DNA of 64,000 nucleotides from Acanthaster planci (lineage: Eukaryota > Echinodermata > Asteroidea > Valvatida > Acanthasteridae), in assembly GCF_001949145.1 (NCBI RefSeq), contig NW_019091438.1, positions 372,683-436,682 of the forward strand. The letters run 5' to 3'. The notes beneath the pieces are model-generated. The model saw nothing but the letters and a program-made list of their open reading frames with translations. It was not told where the DNA came from and did no database searches. Each line of letters starts with the position of its first letter. Positions within the stretch are counted from its first letter, which is position 1. The translations under genes were made by a program, and so were the position numbers. Below, in pieces: positions 60,497 through 64,000 of the stretch.

Positions 60497-63400
60497 GAGC
60501 AGTCTGGATGTAGCCAGACAGATACCCTGAAGGTGCCTGTAGACACAAACATTCCTCTCGGCATTGTTTCCATAGGATGTTGGGAGTGTGTCAACCTCCA
60601 CACATGGATTTACCAAAGCCTGCTTTTAATTATCGTCCAGTGCCATGATTTTTATGTCTATCCAAAGGATTTATATTTACCCACCCTCCCCCCATGCATA
60701 GGGAAGTAAATTAGAACTGCACTCGTTCTTTCACTTCAAGGTACAGTCCATCATTTGTCATTTATCCGTTGTGTTTCTTCAAGGCAATAACATCATTCAA
60801 AATGTAAAGAAGGGTGCCTTTGAATGAACCCAATGAAGTTTCAGCTCAGTGAGTGTTGTACACTCTGAGAAAAACAACTTCCTAGGATTTTGATTTGAGA
60901 TCACCTCATCCTGAATCCAGCGTCCGGGACAGGTTCTCAGATTCAGTTGAATGCCGCTACGCAGTGTCGCACAGTAACCCTGTGCGCACGTGTCATGTCA
61001 CCCACTTCTAATAGCAATTTTCCCAAAATGCATTCTGAGATGCATCATTGGAAATAGCCTTCTTTTATTGTTTTCTTCAAAATGACAGCCTGCCAATCAG
61101 AAGAATTTCACAGGGAGTTTAGTCCCATAACCACCTCTAAACGAGGTAAACTTTTCCAACAATAATTTCATCTGTAACTTTTGGAAGAACTCATAATGAT
61201 CAGCTCTACCTTCAAAAAGCCATCATTTTTCTCTGCTTACAAAGATGAGAATATTTTGTATATCATGGACGGCCACTTGCTGAAGACTGTGGCTGTACAG
61301 TTCAGCCAGTTGTCTAGGACAAGCACAGAAGTTTGTAAGTTTGATGCTTACTATAGCAGGTACTTAAAGTGGCTTGTCTCAAATTCTGTATAGTGCATCG
61401 TCAGTAAAAACAAAAAGCTTAAGTGTCTTCACATGCATTTGTGGTACCCGATCATTGTTTTACAGTCTTTCAGTGTGAGGAGAGGTGGTCTTTGTGCTAT
61501 TGCGATGGGGCCTGTAGATGGGAAGATGGCCTTATCTGAAATCTTTTAATGCTAAATCTTGGGTCTCCCGTGATGATGGCCATGTGTCAGATCTGCAGCT
61601 CTGACACATTACCAGCAATGGGAGCAATACCGTAGAAAAGTTTATGATGATTACATTCCATTGCTAGCTCATTCGACAAAATAGCTTCAGGGGGTCGATT
61701 TCACCGAGCTGGCAAACAGAGAATTTTGCCATGGAAGAAAATATTAAAAAGCAGGTTAGAAGCCAATTCCATGCATTTTATATTCCCTGGGACTCGTCCC
61801 CAGCCAATTTATGCTTGGCACAGCTATGATTGCATGCTTTTACATGTGCGCTTAACACAAGACAGGTGTATCCAAAAGAGACTACACTGAGTTCAATATC
61901 CCCAATATATTGTTTACTATTTTCATACAAATATGTCTGTTGATACTGGTAGATGAAGGTTTTGTGCTTTAATTCATAATTTTCATAATCAAACAGAATT
62001 TTATACCTGAGAGACCAAGGGCAACCTTTGTAAGTCATCTAACAATTGGAAAAAGTGCCATTTCTTTCCTAACTGCTTTGTGCCCACAGCATTAACAGCA
62101 CGCCTAATCACGGCTCTATCTTGCCCTAGAGCGGTGATTTCATCAGGTGTTATCCATCTCTCCAGGTCACCCAGGTCCGTCAGTGGAGAAATAAGAACCC
62201 AGACTTCAGATGTCCACACAAAGGCATGGAAAGATCCAGTGGCATTAGGTCCGTAGAACTCGGTGGGCATTCCAAGGGCTTGTTTAATGCAAACCCATGG
62301 TGTCCAAAGAGTTCTGTCAAGCGTTCTGCCTTTAGCCAAGACAGAGCAGTGATTGAGAGTGCTATTACAAATGCGAGGAGGCTGCAATGTGTGTAAGGAA
62401 ACAATGGCCAGGTGGAGGACTGAGTGTTAAGCAATTTCATTTCAAGTAATTGGTAATTAATGAAGCACATGCTGCCTTCTGGCTTGTCATGGACTGTGAT
62501 GTTTTAAGCCAATATCAACATAAATTTAAAAAGCTTCCTCTGCTCATTCAGCCATGAAATTCTGTAAATGATCTTGAAAATAATTAAAGCATGAAGCCTT
62601 CGTCTACCATTTTTCATCGAACAATTTTCGATATGTAACAACATTCTATATTGAGGACATTTCTCTGGGAACGTATCTCTTTCTTGGATACATCCTGTAG
62701 AGAAAACATTCCACAGGAACGAAAGATATTTCCTACCCTTTAGTGGTCATCAGTCCTTTATTCATTTTTGTCCACTGAAGCAAGTGGCTGTGCTTAGTCC
62801 ATAGGAGACTTATATAACAGTTGCAAATATTGCCCTTTCTTCTGTGAGTAAAATGTAACAGCATGTGGATATCACGTACCATACAACCAGTACTGTACTA
62901 GAATACAATGGTTCAGGTTAAACACAGTCCTATGATACATCTCTTTTTTTTAGGGGGGGGGTGGTTTTTTGTGTACCGCTATAGAAATGAAAGTACTCTT
63001 TATATGGCTTTCAAGTTGTTATATGAACATTTAATGTTCTATATGCAGATTCCGTTGAGCATTGATAATTGATTTAACACTTATCATTGTACTGATTGTT
63101 TGGAAGGATTGCACACGTTAACTTTCCTTATTGACAAAAAATAGCGTATATTTCATGTAACTATAAGAAAAAAGATTTTCATTACGTGTGTAAGTCAGAT
63201 TAAAAGAAATATATTTTCCTTGGCAGAGATGTACAAATAATGTAATAGAACAGTAAATACACATTCCATTGTTACGCGTTGATTGTGATACTGTGCAGGG
63301 AAACAGCAGAAACTGCAAGGTGGGAGTTGGACATGTGTGGCTTTGTAGAAGAAAGGACACCAGCCCACCGTTTTGTCATACAAGAGCTGTGTGTGGTGCC

Positions 63401-63768
63401 CTATATCCTCAAATAATATTGGGCAAACACTGGCAAGTTGTTAATTTAACTCGGTTCTCAACGAAAGTGGTGGCTGATCGAACTTATGTTGCCTAGCTTT
63501 GTGTGCTCATAACTTCGCAGAAACCTTTTTGTGTGCTTCGGCATTCGCGTTTTGTGTCCATTTCTGCGGGGAATCAGACTTGAAGCCAATGCAGCGGTTG
63601 GCCCTGCTGCTTGTGTGAGAAGGGGAGCGCGTCCACCAAATGAGGATGGGGAACTCAGCAACAAGCAGGAATCGAAGTTGGCTCATTTTGTCTTGATTTG
63701 CTCTTTGTGAATTAATAAGTTTGGGAGGATGCGCAGGATGAAAACAGAACCTGGCTAAAAGCTTTTAA

Positions 63769-63797
63769 AATAAAGAAAAATGCTACTTTGAAATAAA
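63769..63797 (+). terminator. TPCN1: candidate polyadenylation signals for TPCN1
   Basis: Two AATAAA hexamers lie at 63769-63774 and 63792-63797. They are the best clustered plus-strand signals downstream of the TPCN1 stop that I noticed, though their distance leaves doubt. Confidence 0.3.
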
Positions 63798-63832
63798 AAA
63801 ACAGTTTCACCGTTTTTATGCCTCGCTTTGAC

Positions 63833-63920
63833 TTGTGTCTTGCTGTGTCATGTACCGTGTCGTGTCTCATCGTGTCTAGTCACGTCGTGTTTTGTTGTGT
63901 CTTGTCCTGTCGTATCTCGT
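63833..63920. repeat. degenerate TGTC-rich minisatellite
   Basis: Imperfect units of about 10 bp such as CGTGTCATGT, CGTGTCGTGT and TTGTCCTGTC follow each other for roughly 90 bp. Unit length and sequence vary. Confidence 0.5.
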
Positions 63921-64000
63921 CTAGAGAATGCTTCAAAAATAAATAGGTAAGTCGTCCAGTTTCCAAGCAGCTTGATGCCTACCAGATATTTTCTAGGCAT

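Larger units (their letters stand above)
60497..64000 (+). other. TPCN1: TPCN1 3' UTR and downstream region
   Basis: No further gene is supported. I noticed no canonical AATAAA close to the stop. Candidates lie far downstream at 63769-63774 and 63792-63797, which would give a 3' UTR of about 3.3 kb. Frames at 61181-61393 (plus) and 62001-62387 (minus) match no known family. From about 63833 to 63920 a degenerate TGTCGTGTCT-type minisatellite occurs. Confidence 0.4.

Noticed and set aside
62001-62387. 128-codon frame, minus strand, downstream of TPCN1
   Set aside because: It lies antisense to the probable 3' UTR, starts at a non-ATG codon and resembles no known protein.

Overview
This is a eukaryotic, almost certainly metazoan, genomic window. 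Coding sequence is broken into short exons with GT-AG introns, long stretches are non-coding, and foldback (MITE-like) repeats are common. Two genes are recognised with confidence: IQCD/DRC10 (a cilium and flagellum dynein regulatory complex subunit) and TPCN1 (an endolysosomal two-pore channel). From memory, the same two genes sit head to head in vertebrates. The compact introns, the invertebrate-style foldback repeats and the scattered ACATGTACATGTA-type motifs suggest an invertebrate deuterostome such as amphioxus or an ambulacrarian. That is inference; I cannot name the species.

Layout. 1-33107 has no gene I can support. It is mixed AT- and GC-rich single-copy-looking sequence with a foldback element, a diverged 180-bp tandem duplication, a few hairpins and two orphan ATGGCGGC (YY1/TISU-like) sites. 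33108-34421 (minus) is a single-exon ankyrin-repeat protein with a SOCS-box-like tail, closest in layout to ANKRD61 and the ASB family. 36555-40463 (minus) is IQCD/DRC10 in four coding exons (497 codons before the stop), with a 24-bp minisatellite in its second intron. 40464-41195 is a 732-bp shared promoter. 41196-60496 (plus) is TPCN1 in 24 coding exons, which join in frame to 909 residues. Its introns carry several inverted-repeat elements and one assembly gap (41425-41776). 60497-64000 is the TPCN1 3' untranslated and downstream region.

Functionally, the ciliary subunit and the endolysosomal cation channel have no obvious shared pathway. Their link is the common promoter, which contains a perfect TGACGTCA site, imperfect RFX-like half-site pairs and a YY1/TISU-like element over the TPCN1 start codon. 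I found no bacterial-type system, CRISPR array, tRNA or rRNA gene. The most unusual items are the head-to-head gene pair, the palindromic element that surrounds the assembly gap, and a 92-bp direct repeat whose second copy begins inside a TPCN1 splice donor.
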